Shown here piece after piece: positions 6,657 to 14,825 of a stretch of 18,588 nucleotides of DNA. The DNA is taken from positions 1-18,588 of the forward strand of contig DBLW01000003.1 in the NCBI GenBank assembly GCA_002298075.1. Reading direction: 5' to 3'. Positions within the stretch are counted from its first letter, which is position 1; each line of letters opens with the position of its first letter. A program made the position numbers and the translations under genes. The stretch comes from Bacteroidales bacterium UBA714. GTDB lineage: Bacteria; Bacteroidota; Bacteroidia; Bacteroidales; UBA932. The notes under the pieces were generated by a model that saw nothing but the letters and a program-made list of their open reading frames with translations, did no database searches and had not been told where the DNA came from.

Positions 6657-7118
6657 ATGGAAAGAACATTAGTTATTCTAAAGCCGGGATGCCTTCAGCG
6701 CGGGCTTGCCGGTGAAGTCATTTCAAGATTTGAAAAAAGGGGGCTGAAGCTCGTGGCCATGAAGATGGTCCGCCTTACGGATGAAGTGCTTGATGTGCAC
6801 TATGCGCATCTTAAGGACAAGCCCTTCTTCCAGTGGCTCAAGGACGGAATGATGGCAGCCCCTGTCATCCTCTGCTGCTGGGAGGGACATTGTGCAGTTC
6901 AGGTCGTCCGTGACATGGCCGGTGCCACAAGGGCAAGCAAGGCTGTTCCGGGGACTATCCGCGGTGACTACAGCACGAGCGCGCAGGAGAATATTGTGCA
7001 TACTTCAGATTCTCCCGAGAATGCTGCGATTGAGCTTGAGCGTTTCTTTGTAGAGTCTGACTATTGCTTCTATGACTCTCCGCTTGATGCTTTCAAATAT
7101 GCTCCGGATGAGATTTAA
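6657..7118 (+). CDS. ndk: nucleoside diphosphate kinase
   Basis: Transfers the gamma phosphate of ATP to nucleoside diphosphates through a phosphohistidine intermediate, keeping cytoplasmic NTP and dNTP pools balanced. The 153-residue chain shows the family landmarks: Lys9 in TLVILKPG, Tyr49, Phe58, Arg85, Thr91, Arg102 in IRGD, Asn112 and the phosphorylated His115 in NIVHTSDS. The loop before the active histidine reads GDYSTSAQEN rather than the commoner GDF/GDY...NVIHGSD form, and the C-terminus is slightly longer than the ~140 residues of many bacterial enzymes. It sits 32 bp after arcA on the same strand and is followed by two hairpins, so arcA-ndk is probably a bicistronic unit. Confidence 0.95.
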   Translation: MERTLVILKPGCLQRGLAGEVISRFEKRGLKLVAMKMVRLTDEVLDVHYAHLKDKPFFQWLKDGMMAAPVILCCWEGHCAVQVVRDMAGATRASKAVPGTIRGDYSTSAQENIVHTSDSPENAAIELERFFVESDYCFYDSPLDAFKYAPDEI

Positions 7119-7137
7119 CTCCTTTAATGTGAGTTAA
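7115..7137 (+). terminator. small hairpin overlapping the ndk stop codon
   Basis: TTAACTC (7115-7121) and GAGTTAA (7131-7137) form a 7-bp stem with a 9-nt loop. The ndk TAA is inside the first arm. It stands 2 bp before the main terminator, giving a tandem hairpin at the mRNA 3' end. Confidence 0.4.
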
Positions 7138-7139
7138 TA

Positions 7140-7179
7140 AAAATGGCCTCATTGTCCGCGTGGACTTTGAGGCCATTTT
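7140..7179. terminator. strong bidirectional intrinsic terminator
   Basis: AAAATGGCCTCA (7140-7151) pairs with TGAGGCCATTTT (7168-7179), and inside it GTCC (7154-7157) pairs with GGAC (7162-7165) around a 4-nt loop. A/T runs flank both sides. It separates the convergent ndk (+) and atpK (-) genes and serves both; on the minus strand it closes the V-type ATPase operon 18 bp after the atpK stop. Confidence 0.85.
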
Positions 7180-7197
7180 CAGTATTTTGTGCATTCA

Positions 7198-7623
7198 TCA
7201 GATCATGAGGGATGCCACGAGTGCAAGGATTGCATAGAACTCTGGAAGAGCTGCATAGATCATCGTGTTGGTGGTAACGTCATGCCCCTGTGATACTCCG
7301 ATGATACCGTTTGCGCAAACCTGTCCCTGACGCAGTGCTGAGAAAAAGCACACTACTCCGACTGAGAGTCCTACTGCGAAGAGCATTGGGCCGTTTGCTG
7401 TGAAATCCTTGCCCATTACCCACATGAGGAATGCCACGAATCCATAAAGACCCTGTGTGGCAGGCATGGCTGAGAGAATCATATAGCTGGATGATTTCTC
7501 AGGGGCTTTTTTGAGAGCACCTTCTGCAGCATTGGCTGCGATTGTTGTTCCGATGCAGGAACCTATTCCGGCGAGGCCGAGCATAAGGCCGAGGCCAAGG
7601 TAACCAAGAATTGTGTTAAGCAT
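7198..7623 (-). CDS. atpK: V/A-type ATPase subunit K (membrane rotor ring)
   Basis: The 141-residue, four-helix proteolipid forms the rotating ion-carrying ring; it is the two-hairpin, fused type. Helices lie at about residues 7-29, 48-70, 80-98 and 120-140. The second hairpin carries the carboxylate Glu128 in LPEFYAIL; the first has PATQGLYGF without an acidic residue. Thr56, Gln57, Gln99 (LRQGQ) and Glu128 match by motif Thr64, Gln65, Gln110 and Glu139, the side chains that coordinate Na+ in Enterococcus hirae NtpK; the backbone ligand Leu61 is Met here. This points to Na+ rather than H+ transport. It is the last gene of the operon, 25 bp after atpI. Confidence 0.93.
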   Translation of the reverse strand: MLNTILGYLGLGLMLGLAGIGSCIGTTIAANAAEGALKKAPEKSSSYMILSAMPATQGLYGFVAFLMWVMGKDFTANGPMLFAVGLSVGVVCFFSALRQGQVCANGIIGVSQGHDVTTNTMIYAALPEFYAILALVASLMI

Positions 7624-7648
7624 AATTTTGTTGTTTTTTAATTGTTAT

Positions 7649-9508
7649 TTATTCATTTGATATTTTCAGCGGGTTGTATTTCGCTCCTTTGCCTTCATAT
7701 CCGCTGTTTTTGAAATACTCAACAAACGTGAGTCGCAGAGGGTGTACGAAAGCTCCAAGGCATGACATCAGCAAGTTAAGTGCATGGCCAGCCAAGAGTA
7801 TCAGCACAAACGGAAGCCACTGCCATGTCGGATTATCTCCGAGAACCATGAGACCGAGGTTGTTGAACGCTCCTCCGAGCATTCCTCCGGCCAGTCCGAG
7901 GGCATAGAGACGTATGTATGAAAGCACGTCTCCCATGATTCCTGTCGCCATGTTGTAGGTGTCCCAAAGGCCTGCTCCGATGTTTATAAGCGGATTGCGC
8001 CCTGGGGTGTTGAATATGAAGATGCAAAGTGCAGATGCGGCTCCGATGGCGATGACTGCAATCTTAGTGACATTTTCAGGCAGCAGCCCGAGCATGGCAA
8101 AGGCACCGGTGATGATTCCTCCGAGAATCAGCAGGAGCCAGCCCCATGTGCTGATATTCGCCTTGAGACCGAAACGCTTGGTATAAAGGACTGCCTTTAT
8201 CGTCATGGCCAGGCATATGTGGAAGATACCGATACCTATGGCCAGTACCATCTGGAGTGCGTAGCTTGATCCTCCGATTGTCACGTCTCCGCTAAGCATC
8301 AGGTCTTTCATCTGCTGAGGCATCCAGCTTGCTGCTGTGAGGTCCATTCCGAATGCAGTGCCGAGGAAGAAACCTACTATAGTCGTAGCGACGCCGAGAA
8401 TGCTTATCAGCTTTCCGAGTCCGTCGAACATTGCGAAGTTTACGATTTTTTTGTCCTGCAGTATGCCGTATATTATGAGAATCAAGCCGTAGCCGGCGTC
8501 ACCCATGCACATGGCGAAGAACAGGAGGAAGAATATGGCCAGGACCGGTGTCGGGTCCCATTCGCCGTAAACAGGCATGCCATACATTCCCGTAAGGCCC
8601 TCAAACATTCTGTTGAAACGGTTGTTCTTCAGCTTGATAGGAGGATTGTCTTCTTCCCTGGCATCTTCCTTGACATAAAATACTCCCATTTTGCCGAATG
8701 CTTCGTCAAGACGGGATTGCTCGTCAACAGGAGCAAAGCCCTCGAAGCAGAGAAGATGCCCTTCTGCGGCCTGCTGGACCTGTGACGATGCAAGCATTCT
8801 GTCAAGTTCCGCTTTTTTGTGCACGAGCCCTTCTTTCATGTATTCCAGATAATGCTCCTTAAGGCAGAGCAGCCTGGCTTTTGTCTGTATCTCTTCTTCA
8901 AGGAGCTTGTCAAGGTCTGCCTTTGTCTCTGCATATGATTCTTCAGGGAATGAAGTCTCCGGGATAGGGAACGAGTATTCCTCGCCCCTTAATGCCGGCA
9001 CGGCAAACCATACGGTGGATTTGTCTGAGTTGACAATATGTATAGGCCATATGTTTTCCCAGTCCTTGTCATAGCTCTTTGCCGGGACACTGTAGAAGTG
9101 CAGGTCAACGCCTTTGGCTTTCAGGTCGGAAATGGATTCCGGACTGAACACTCCCCAAGGCTCAATCGCCTTGAGAACTTTCTCTTTCGCATCCTTCTCC
9201 GCCTTGAGTTCTTCAAGACGTGCAAGGGCGCTGAATGTGTTCCCGGTCTTGCAGCCGTTTATGGTGCATGCAGCAGAAGCCTCCTGTATTTTGCTGTACA
9301 TCGGCTCTTTGCTGTAGTCAACGGATTCAAGAAGAGAAATCGCATGATTCACTTTGAGGATTTTCTCAAACTTCACGGCGGACTCTTCACTCACAGGCTT
9401 GGTGGAGCGGCTTATGTCCACCACTCCAAGCTCTTGAAGATGCTTCAAGAATTCCTCACTCTCCCCGCTGAGGAGAATGAAGGAGTATTTCATCATTTTG
9501 TCAACCAT
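7649..9508 (-). CDS. atpI: V/A-type ATPase subunit I (membrane stator, a-type)
   Basis: The stator subunit that forms the ion half-channels next to the K ring. It has 619 residues from the chosen start: a cytoplasmic N-terminal half with charged helical segments (about 60-300) and a membrane C-terminal half with around seven to eight helices (from PVLAIFFLLFFAMCMGDAGYG onward). Arg533 in the SYIRLYALGLAGG motif is the conserved arginine that interacts with the rotor carboxylate. The start at 9508 (MVDKMMKYSF) is favoured over an upstream codon at 9535 because an AGGAGG Shine-Dalgarno-like run lies at the right distance, within the end of atpD. The two genes overlap by 8 bp, suggesting translational coupling. 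At 619 residues it is near the family's usual 600-660. Confidence 0.93.
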   Translation of the reverse strand: MVDKMMKYSFILLSGESEEFLKHLQELGVVDISRSTKPVSEESAVKFEKILKVNHAISLLESVDYSKEPMYSKIQEASAACTINGCKTGNTFSALARLEELKAEKDAKEKVLKAIEPWGVFSPESISDLKAKGVDLHFYSVPAKSYDKDWENIWPIHIVNSDKSTVWFAVPALRGEEYSFPIPETSFPEESYAETKADLDKLLEEEIQTKARLLCLKEHYLEYMKEGLVHKKAELDRMLASSQVQQAAEGHLLCFEGFAPVDEQSRLDEAFGKMGVFYVKEDAREEDNPPIKLKNNRFNRMFEGLTGMYGMPVYGEWDPTPVLAIFFLLFFAMCMGDAGYGLILIIYGILQDKKIVNFAMFDGLGKLISILGVATTIVGFFLGTAFGMDLTAASWMPQQMKDLMLSGDVTIGGSSYALQMVLAIGIGIFHICLAMTIKAVLYTKRFGLKANISTWGWLLLILGGIITGAFAMLGLLPENVTKIAVIAIGAASALCIFIFNTPGRNPLINIGAGLWDTYNMATGIMGDVLSYIRLYALGLAGGMLGGAFNNLGLMVLGDNPTWQWLPFVLILLAGHALNLLMSCLGAFVHPLRLTFVEYFKNSGYEGKGAKYNPLKISNE

Positions 9509-10118
9509 TCTTCTGCTCCTCCTCTTCTTCTTCAATAGCGTGCCTGTTCTTCACAATCTTGGAAGCTGCTTTGGAGAGATTCTCCTCGTCTTCCATATAA
9601 CGCTTGATCTTTCTTATAGCCTCCTGATATCCCGGAATCTGCACCTTCTCATAAAGGTTCACTTTCTGAGTCGTCTTTTTCCTTTGGAAATCAAGAATCC
9701 TGCTTTTCTCCAGATAGACCTCCGATTCGATTCCGAGCCTTGACAGCTCTTTGAGGATTGCAACGCCGTCAGCATACCATGCCGGCTTGGAGAAGGCGTT
9801 GAAGTCCCTTATCTCGTAATGGATGTCTTTCAGCTCAGGAGTCCTTACTCCGGCCACCTTTACTGTGACCAGGTCTATGTCCGTGACAGAGATCAATCCG
9901 GCATCGAACTCATTCCAGAGAGCTGCAAGATAATCGTATCTTTTCAGGGCGGCATCAAGATCCTCAATAAGCCTTGCCGAGCGCTCCTTGGCCTTGCGCA
10001 CCTCAAGACGCAGAGCCGACTCCTTGTTCTTCAGGGTCGGGAGGGCGTTCTGACGCATCTTGAGCTGTTTGCCGAGATTGTTCAGAGAAGTCTTATTGTA
10101 TTGGAATTTTATTGCCAT
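9501..10118 (-). CDS. atpD: V/A-type ATPase subunit D (central shaft)
   Basis: The coiled-coil central stalk that rotates inside the A3B3 head and transmits torque to the membrane ring. It has 205 residues with the expected long N- and C-terminal helices: KTSLNNLGKQLKMRQNALPTLKNK at the start, and a charged C-terminal helix ending in a run of glutamates. The glutamate-rich tail also supplies, at the DNA level, the purine-rich ribosome-binding sequence for atpI, which it overlaps by 8 bp. It begins 34 bp after atpB. In complete V/A-type enzymes D works with subunit F, but no F gene is visible in this operon. Confidence 0.9.
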   Translation of the reverse strand: MAIKFQYNKTSLNNLGKQLKMRQNALPTLKNKESALRLEVRKAKERSARLIEDLDAALKRYDYLAALWNEFDAGLISVTDIDLVTVKVAGVRTPELKDIHYEIRDFNAFSKPAWYADGVAILKELSRLGIESEVYLEKSRILDFQRKKTTQKVNLYEKVQIPGYQEAIRKIKRYMEDEENLSKAASKIVKNRHAIEEEEEEQKNG

Positions 10119-10152
10119 ATTCTTTATTTACAAAATAACCTTGAAGGTCATG

Positions 10153-11475
10153 TTATTTTCCGACCCAATACTGGTCAGTGAATTCCTGCTTGATTCCGGT
10201 CTCCGCCTTGGTGAAATATGTGCCGAAAATCTCCCATGCGGTGTCGAGCATCTGGTCAAGCGTAAGATTGACGTCTATCGCCAATATACGTGTCGCATAT
10301 GCTTTTGCATATTCCAGGCACCTGAGGTCGTAGTCGCTCAAGTCGAAACCGTTCTCCAGTTTTGTCTTGGCATTCTGGGCATCGGAATAAAGACGCACTG
10401 ATGCATTCATGACCTGGCTGTGGTCCTTGCGGGTCTGCTTTCCCTGCACGAGCTGCTTAAGACGCGAGAGTGAACGGAACGGGTCGATGATGACCTTTCC
10501 GGAATCGGCGTCGGCACGAAGGTAAAGCTGTCCTTCCGTGATATATCCGGTGTTGTCTGGAACGGCGTGCGTGATGTCACCGTCATTGAGCGTAGTGACT
10601 GCAATGATGGTAATCGAACCTCCGTCAGGAAGCTGCACTGCCTTTTCGTATATCTTTGCGAGGTCTGAATAAAGTGAGCCTGGCATAGAGTCCTTCGACG
10701 GAATCTGATCCATACGGTTTGACACAATTGAAAGGGCGTCAGCGTACAGGGTCATGTCCGTTAGGAGCACAAGCACTTTCTCGTTTTTCTCGACAGCAAA
10801 ATATTCCGCTGCCGAAAGCGCCATGTCCGGAATGAGCAGACGCTCAACAGGAGGCTGCTCAGTGGTGTTCACGAAACATATGATTTTCTCCAGTGCGCCG
10901 GCTGCCTCAAATTCATGCTTGAAGTAGAGGTAGTCGTCGTTTGTGAGTCCCATTCCGCCGAGAATGATTTTGTCCACGTCCGCGCGCAGTGCCACCTGTG
11001 CCATTACATTGTTGTACGGCTGGTCAGGGTCTGCAAAGAACGGAATCTTCTGCCCGGAAACGAGAGTGTTGTTCAAGTCGATGCCGGCGATTCCTGTCGG
11101 GATTATCTGTGAAGGCTGCTTCCTTTTGTAAGGGTTCACTGAAGGGCCGCCGATCTGCACCTCGCGTCCCTGCGGCTCCGGACCTCCGTCGAGAGGCTTG
11201 CCGTATGCGTCAAAGAAGCGTCCTGCAAGCTCATCGCTGACTTTCAGGGTAGGAGGTGCGCCGAGAAATGTCACCTGGGCGTCCGTAGGGATGCCTTCCG
11301 TGCCTGAAAAGACCTGCAATGTGACAAGGTCTCCCTTGGTTTTCACGACCTGTGCGAGCTTTCCGTCAACGACAGCAAGCTCGTCATTGGATATTCCTTT
11401 GGCTCTGAGGGTCACGGTCGCTTTTGTGATGGCCTCCAGCTGTGTGTATATTTTCTGAAATGCCTTAGTTGCCAT
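10153..11475 (-). CDS. atpB: V/A-type ATPase subunit B (non-catalytic head subunit)
   Basis: Alternates with subunit A in the A3B3 head and contributes to the nucleotide pockets at the interface without hydrolysing ATP itself. The 440-residue chain has the family signature around AVPDNTGYITEGQLYLRAD and the helical C-terminal domain, and lacks a canonical Walker A motif, as expected for B. Its ATG overlaps the end of atpA by 11 bp (ATGGCAACTAA contains the atpA stop codon), so translation of the two head subunits is probably coupled. Length is slightly below the typical ~460. Confidence 0.95.
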   Translation of the reverse strand: MATKAFQKIYTQLEAITKATVTLRAKGISNDELAVVDGKLAQVVKTKGDLVTLQVFSGTEGIPTDAQVTFLGAPPTLKVSDELAGRFFDAYGKPLDGGPEPQGREVQIGGPSVNPYKRKQPSQIIPTGIAGIDLNNTLVSGQKIPFFADPDQPYNNVMAQVALRADVDKIILGGMGLTNDDYLYFKHEFEAAGALEKIICFVNTTEQPPVERLLIPDMALSAAEYFAVEKNEKVLVLLTDMTLYADALSIVSNRMDQIPSKDSMPGSLYSDLAKIYEKAVQLPDGGSITIIAVTTLNDGDITHAVPDNTGYITEGQLYLRADADSGKVIIDPFRSLSRLKQLVQGKQTRKDHSQVMNASVRLYSDAQNAKTKLENGFDLSDYDLRCLEYAKAYATRILAIDVNLTLDQMLDTAWEIFGTYFTKAETGIKQEFTDQYWVGK

Positions 11476-13216
11476 TGTTGATGAAATTAATGAGTTGCTC
11501 CTGGTAGTTGTTGAATTTTTCGCTTTGGAATTCTGAGTAGTTCATCTGGCGGAGAATGTTGATTGTCTCTTTGAAGAAAGAACGGCATTTCTCATAGTCA
11601 GCGAAACTGAACTCCTTGTCACAGATGCCAAGCACGAGCTCGAGCATATATTTCTGTCTGCTGATAGGGCAGAGTGCGTCAATTGCATCAAAGGCGTCCT
11701 GCTGCAGGATTACGAAGTCCAACAGCTCTGATTTCCAAAACATTTCGTGGTAGCTCATAGGAACTCCGTCATCACCGAGGATGTTTATCTGGTCGTTCGC
11801 GTCCTTGCCTTTCCTGATTATGTTCTTGGCCTTTTCCACCATTCCGACCCAGCCCGGAGTCACTTTCTCAGAAAGGTATTCCCGGATTTCCGGATATTCG
11901 AGATACTTTGAATATGAGTCAATAGGATTGACTGCCGGATACCTCTTCTTGTCTGCACGGTTCTGCTCAAGAGCATAGAAGCAGCGTGCGGCTTTCTTTG
12001 TGGATTCCGTTACCGGCTCCTTGAGGTTACCTCCGGCAGGAGACACAGTACCTATGAAAGTTACGGAACCGGTCTGACCATTGTTGAGCACTACCATTCC
12101 GGCGCGTGCGTAGAAATTCGAGATGATTGCAGAAAGGTCAACAGGGAATGCGTCCGCTCCAGGAAGCTCCTCCATACGGTTGGACATCTCTCGCAGAGCC
12201 TGTGCCCAGCGTGAAGTGGAGTCCGCGAGCAGGAGAACCTTGAGTCCCATTGCACGGTAGTATTCGCAAATCGTCATTGCTGTATAGACAGATGCCTCAC
12301 GCGCTGCCACAGGCATGTTTGACGTGTTGCAGATGATGGTGGTACGCTCCATCAGGTGACGTCCCGTGTGCGGGTCAATAAGCTCCGGGAACTCCGTGAA
12401 AATCTCCACCACCTCATTGGCGCGCTCTCCGCAGGCTGCCATGACTATGACTTCCGCATCTCCCTGCTTTGCGATGGCATGCTGGAGCACTGTCTTGCCG
12501 CAGCCGAACGGTCCAGGAATGAAGCCTGTGCCTCCTTCCGCTATAGGGTTGAGGGTGTCAATGACGCGCACTCCTGTCTCCATTATCCTTGATGGCCTCG
12601 GCTTTTCCTTGTAGCCCTTGATTGCGACTTTCACCGGCCATTTCTGGTACATGCAGACGTTGACATCCTCTCCGGATGCATCCGTGAGGACAGCTATGGT
12701 GGTGTCAATGTTGTACTGTCCGGCTTCTGCCACGGACTTGACCGTATATTCCCCCTTGAAACTGAAAGGGACCATAATCTTGTGAGGAAGCCATCCCTCT
12801 TTCACTTCTCCGAGCCAGTCTGCGGCCACAACCTTGTCTCCCGGCTTGGCTATAGGAGTGAAGTCCCATAATTTCTCATGATTGAGCGGGTCCGTGTATT
12901 CTCCTCTCTTGAGGAATACTCCTGTCATTGTAGTCAGGTCATTCTGCAGTCCGTCATAGCTGCTTGAAAGAAGACCCGGGCCTAGTGTCGCCTCGAGCAT
13001 CCTGTCCTCGAACTCGACATCATTGCCGTTCTTCAGTCCGCGGGTGCTCTCAAAAACCTGTACAGCTGCGTTCTTTCCGTTCACCTTGATGACCTCAGCC
13101 ATGAGCTTGGTGTCATCCACAGTAATGTAGCATAGCTCATTCTGTGCCACAGGTCCGTTGACTTCAACTGTCACAAGGTTTGAGACGATGCCCGTTACCT
13201 TTCCTGTAGTTTTCAT
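11465..13216 (-). CDS. atpA: V/A-type ATPase subunit A (catalytic)
   Basis: The ATP-hydrolysing or ATP-synthesising subunit. The 583 residues include the beta-barrel domain (1-70), the bulge region specific to the V/A type (about 110-190), the P-loop GPFGCGKT (235-242, Lys241), the catalytic glutamate in CGERANEV (Glu264), SRWAQALREMSNRMEELPG, and the helical C-terminal domain. The Cys in GPFGCGKT is standard for V-type A subunits, where it can be a site of redox control. It is the third gene of the operon, 34 bp after the DUF2764 gene, and overlaps atpB by 11 bp. Confidence 0.96.
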   Translation of the reverse strand: MKTTGKVTGIVSNLVTVEVNGPVAQNELCYITVDDTKLMAEVIKVNGKNAAVQVFESTRGLKNGNDVEFEDRMLEATLGPGLLSSSYDGLQNDLTTMTGVFLKRGEYTDPLNHEKLWDFTPIAKPGDKVVAADWLGEVKEGWLPHKIMVPFSFKGEYTVKSVAEAGQYNIDTTIAVLTDASGEDVNVCMYQKWPVKVAIKGYKEKPRPSRIMETGVRVIDTLNPIAEGGTGFIPGPFGCGKTVLQHAIAKQGDAEVIVMAACGERANEVVEIFTEFPELIDPHTGRHLMERTTIICNTSNMPVAAREASVYTAMTICEYYRAMGLKVLLLADSTSRWAQALREMSNRMEELPGADAFPVDLSAIISNFYARAGMVVLNNGQTGSVTFIGTVSPAGGNLKEPVTESTKKAARCFYALEQNRADKKRYPAVNPIDSYSKYLEYPEIREYLSEKVTPGWVGMVEKAKNIIRKGKDANDQINILGDDGVPMSYHEMFWKSELLDFVILQQDAFDAIDALCPISRQKYMLELVLGICDKEFSFADYEKCRSFFKETINILRQMNYSEFQSEKFNNYQEQLINFINNGN

Positions 13217-13250
13217 ATCTTTAAATTTTTATATTTCTGTTTATTAAGGA

Positions 13251-13859
13251 TTATGCGCTTTCGTATTCCACTCCCTTGAAAGTGCCGCGCACTTCATCAA
13301 CAAGTTTCCTGAACATTTCACGTCCTGTCTGCTCATCAAGCCTGTACCATCTGGCCACTATGTGCAACTTGGCGATGAAGCCCAGAATCACGTTGATGTC
13401 GAAGTAATTGAATAAAGTTATGGAGTCTATCTTGTTCCACATAAGGTCGTCCAGGCCTTTCTCACGGGCAAGTATGTCCGTAAGCGCGAGGACTGACTCC
13501 ACTGCTACGGCTTCCGGGAACTCCTCTTCGGTTTTTACCACGGATATGCTTACCGCGTCTTTTTCAGCAGGGCGTCCGAGTGCTGTGTTCAGATACCTGA
13601 CCTTGGCATTGCGCACGTTGAGGTCGAAACTGAAATATTCCCGGATGAACCTGTTGTCGTGCGAAAGCGCAGCCTCGTAGAAGCCTGCGTCAAGCTTTCC
13701 GTCATCAAGGCCGTCGAGCATGAAGCCGATTGTTTTCCTGTCTTTCCGGCTGCATTGCTCCAGAATCCAGTCTATATAGTCCTGGGGAGCAGTCTCACCG
13801 AATTTCCAGTCCTGGCTGATGTCCGGAAGGCTTGCTATTATATACTCGTAATTGTTCAT
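13251..13859 (-). CDS. DUF2764 family protein of the V-type ATPase operon
   Basis: A 202-residue soluble protein with no signal peptide or membrane segment. It opens NNYEYIIASLPDIS and is rich in alpha-helical charged sequence, with LMWNKIDSITLFNYFDINVILGFIAKLHIVARWYRL near the C-terminus. It lies between atpE and atpA. Bacteroidota, and in a similar position spirochaetes and chlamydiae, carry a protein of this size at this place, and no standard subunit C (the adaptor between shaft and ring) is visible. The helix-rich character and position suggest it fills the role of subunit C (d), but that is inference; I see no sequence proof. Spacing is 14 bp from atpE and 34 bp to atpA. Confidence 0.8.
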   Translation of the reverse strand: MNNYEYIIASLPDISQDWKFGETAPQDYIDWILEQCSRKDRKTIGFMLDGLDDGKLDAGFYEAALSHDNRFIREYFSFDLNVRNAKVRYLNTALGRPAEKDAVSISVVKTEEEFPEAVAVESVLALTDILAREKGLDDLMWNKIDSITLFNYFDINVILGFIAKLHIVARWYRLDEQTGREMFRKLVDEVRGTFKGVEYESA

Positions 13860-13873
13860 GCCTCTTGAGAAAC

Positions 13874-14479
13874 TTAACCGAAAAGAAGCTTTTTCGTTGC
13901 AGGCCTGAGATATTCTGCGATGAGAGCCTTGAAAGTCTCGTCTGTGAAGCTGATGAAATATCCTCCGTCCTTAGGACCGATGTTGAAGCCTCCTGAGATT
14001 TTCTTTGAGAATGAGGCCTGTACTCCTCCGTTGAGCACTGTCGTGAGCTCTTTTGCCACGAAAGGCTCAAGCTCTTTTTTGAGTGATTCAGGAAGAACCA
14101 GCTCAAGGTCAGCGGCATCCTGCGCATTGAATCCTTTTGCCACAGCAAGAATGACCTGCTTTACGAAGTCAGCCGAAGTCAGGGCAGAGCTTATCTCTCC
14201 TTCCGTCATTTTTGTGATAATGAGAGTCTCGATATCCTGCCTTGTTGCGGCAACGCTCTGGCCGGCTGCCATCTTGAGGTCTCCTGTCACCTTGGTCCTG
14301 AGGTCCTCTGCCTCTTTCTGTGCTGCGGCAATAATTGCCTCAGCCTCAGCCTTGGCCTTGCCTATGATTTCTTCCGCCTGGTCTTTGGCTTTGGCAAGAA
14401 TCTCCTCGCCTTCCTGTTTTCCTTTGGACAGACCTTCCTTGTAGAGTTTGTCTGTCAGTTCCTGCAATTTATTCTGCAT
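13874..14479 (-). CDS. atpE: V/A-type ATPase subunit E (peripheral stalk)
   Basis: Forms the outer stalk that keeps the head from turning. The first ~80 of 201 residues are a long Ala/Glu/Lys-rich helix with heptad character (KQEGEEILAKAKDQAEEIIG, KAEAEAIIAAAQKEAEDLR). The remainder (about 95-195) is the small globular domain that binds the head, with ELVLPESLKKELEPF and the GGFNIGPKDGGYFISFTDE segment. In complete V/A-type enzymes E pairs with a second coiled-coil subunit, G (or H), which is not visible near it. It is the first gene of the operon, preceded by about 80 nt of possible leader. Confidence 0.9.
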   Translation of the reverse strand: MQNKLQELTDKLYKEGLSKGKQEGEEILAKAKDQAEEIIGKAKAEAEAIIAAAQKEAEDLRTKVTGDLKMAAGQSVAATRQDIETLIITKMTEGEISSALTSADFVKQVILAVAKGFNAQDAADLELVLPESLKKELEPFVAKELTTVLNGGVQASFSKKISGGFNIGPKDGGYFISFTDETFKALIAEYLRPATKKLLFG

Positions 14480-14565
14480 AGTGTCAATATGTGTTTTTTA
14501 GTTTAATCATCCATATGTGCCTGAAATCCTGTGCGGCCAATGTACGGAACTTCAGTCCATCTCGG

Positions 14566-14573
14566 CAAATTTA
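14566..14573 (-). promoter_or_regulatory. -7 element TAAATTTG upstream of atpE
   Basis: TAAATTTG on the minus strand fits TAnnTTTG and would start transcription near 14559, giving a leader of about 80 nt for the ATPase operon. At the expected -33 distance the sequence reads TTCT rather than TTTG, so only the -7 part is well supported. Confidence 0.45.
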
Positions 14574-14725
14574 AGAATAAATTCGGATATAAAGAAGCAG
14601 GATGAGGGCGTGACAATGTATAAAAATGTTAATGTTTTCTGTCGATATGTAGAATTGTGGCGCAACTGGACATGTTTGTTTTCTTTTTGACATGACCGGA
14701 TGCTTCCGGTGCATGCCCTTATATG

Positions 14726-14786
14726 AAATAAGGACGGCTCCTGCAATGCCTGATGGTTACAGACAAAGGCAGGAGCCGCCTTATTT
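14726..14786. terminator. large hairpin terminator after mmdB
   Basis: AAATAAGG (14726-14733) pairs with CCTTATTT (14779-14786), and GGCTCCTGC (14736-14744) with GCAGGAGCC (14769-14777). The two stem sections are separated by an AC/G bulge, and the loop is 24 nt. It lies about 40 bp beyond the mmdB stop and is the obvious end of the decarboxylase transcript. The outer A/T section supplies a U-rich 3' side in both directions. Confidence 0.8.
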
Positions 14787-14825
14787 TTGTATCTGATGCA
14801 TCGTCCAGACGCTCAGTGGATTTGC

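Larger units (their letters stand above)
14480..14825. other. intergenic region between the decarboxylase and ATPase operons
   Basis: A 346-bp gap without a credible gene. It holds the -7 element for atpE (14566-14573), the large hairpin that ends the decarboxylase operon (14726-14786), and a small perfect 6-bp stem with a 4-nt loop (ACCGGA 14695-14700 with TCCGGT 14705-14710). Between about 14574 and 14690 the sequence is A/T-rich with no ORF or promoter I can defend. The unusual length for a gap between same-strand operons leaves room for regulatory binding sites. Confidence 0.6.

Noticed and set aside
9038..9538. 166-aa open frame on the + strand opposite atpI/atpD
   Set aside because: Antisense to conserved genes and without recognisable domains.
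13920..14444. 174-aa open frame on the + strand opposite atpE
   Set aside because: Its Ser/Ala-rich sequence merely mirrors the Ala/Glu/Lys coiled coil of atpE on the other strand.
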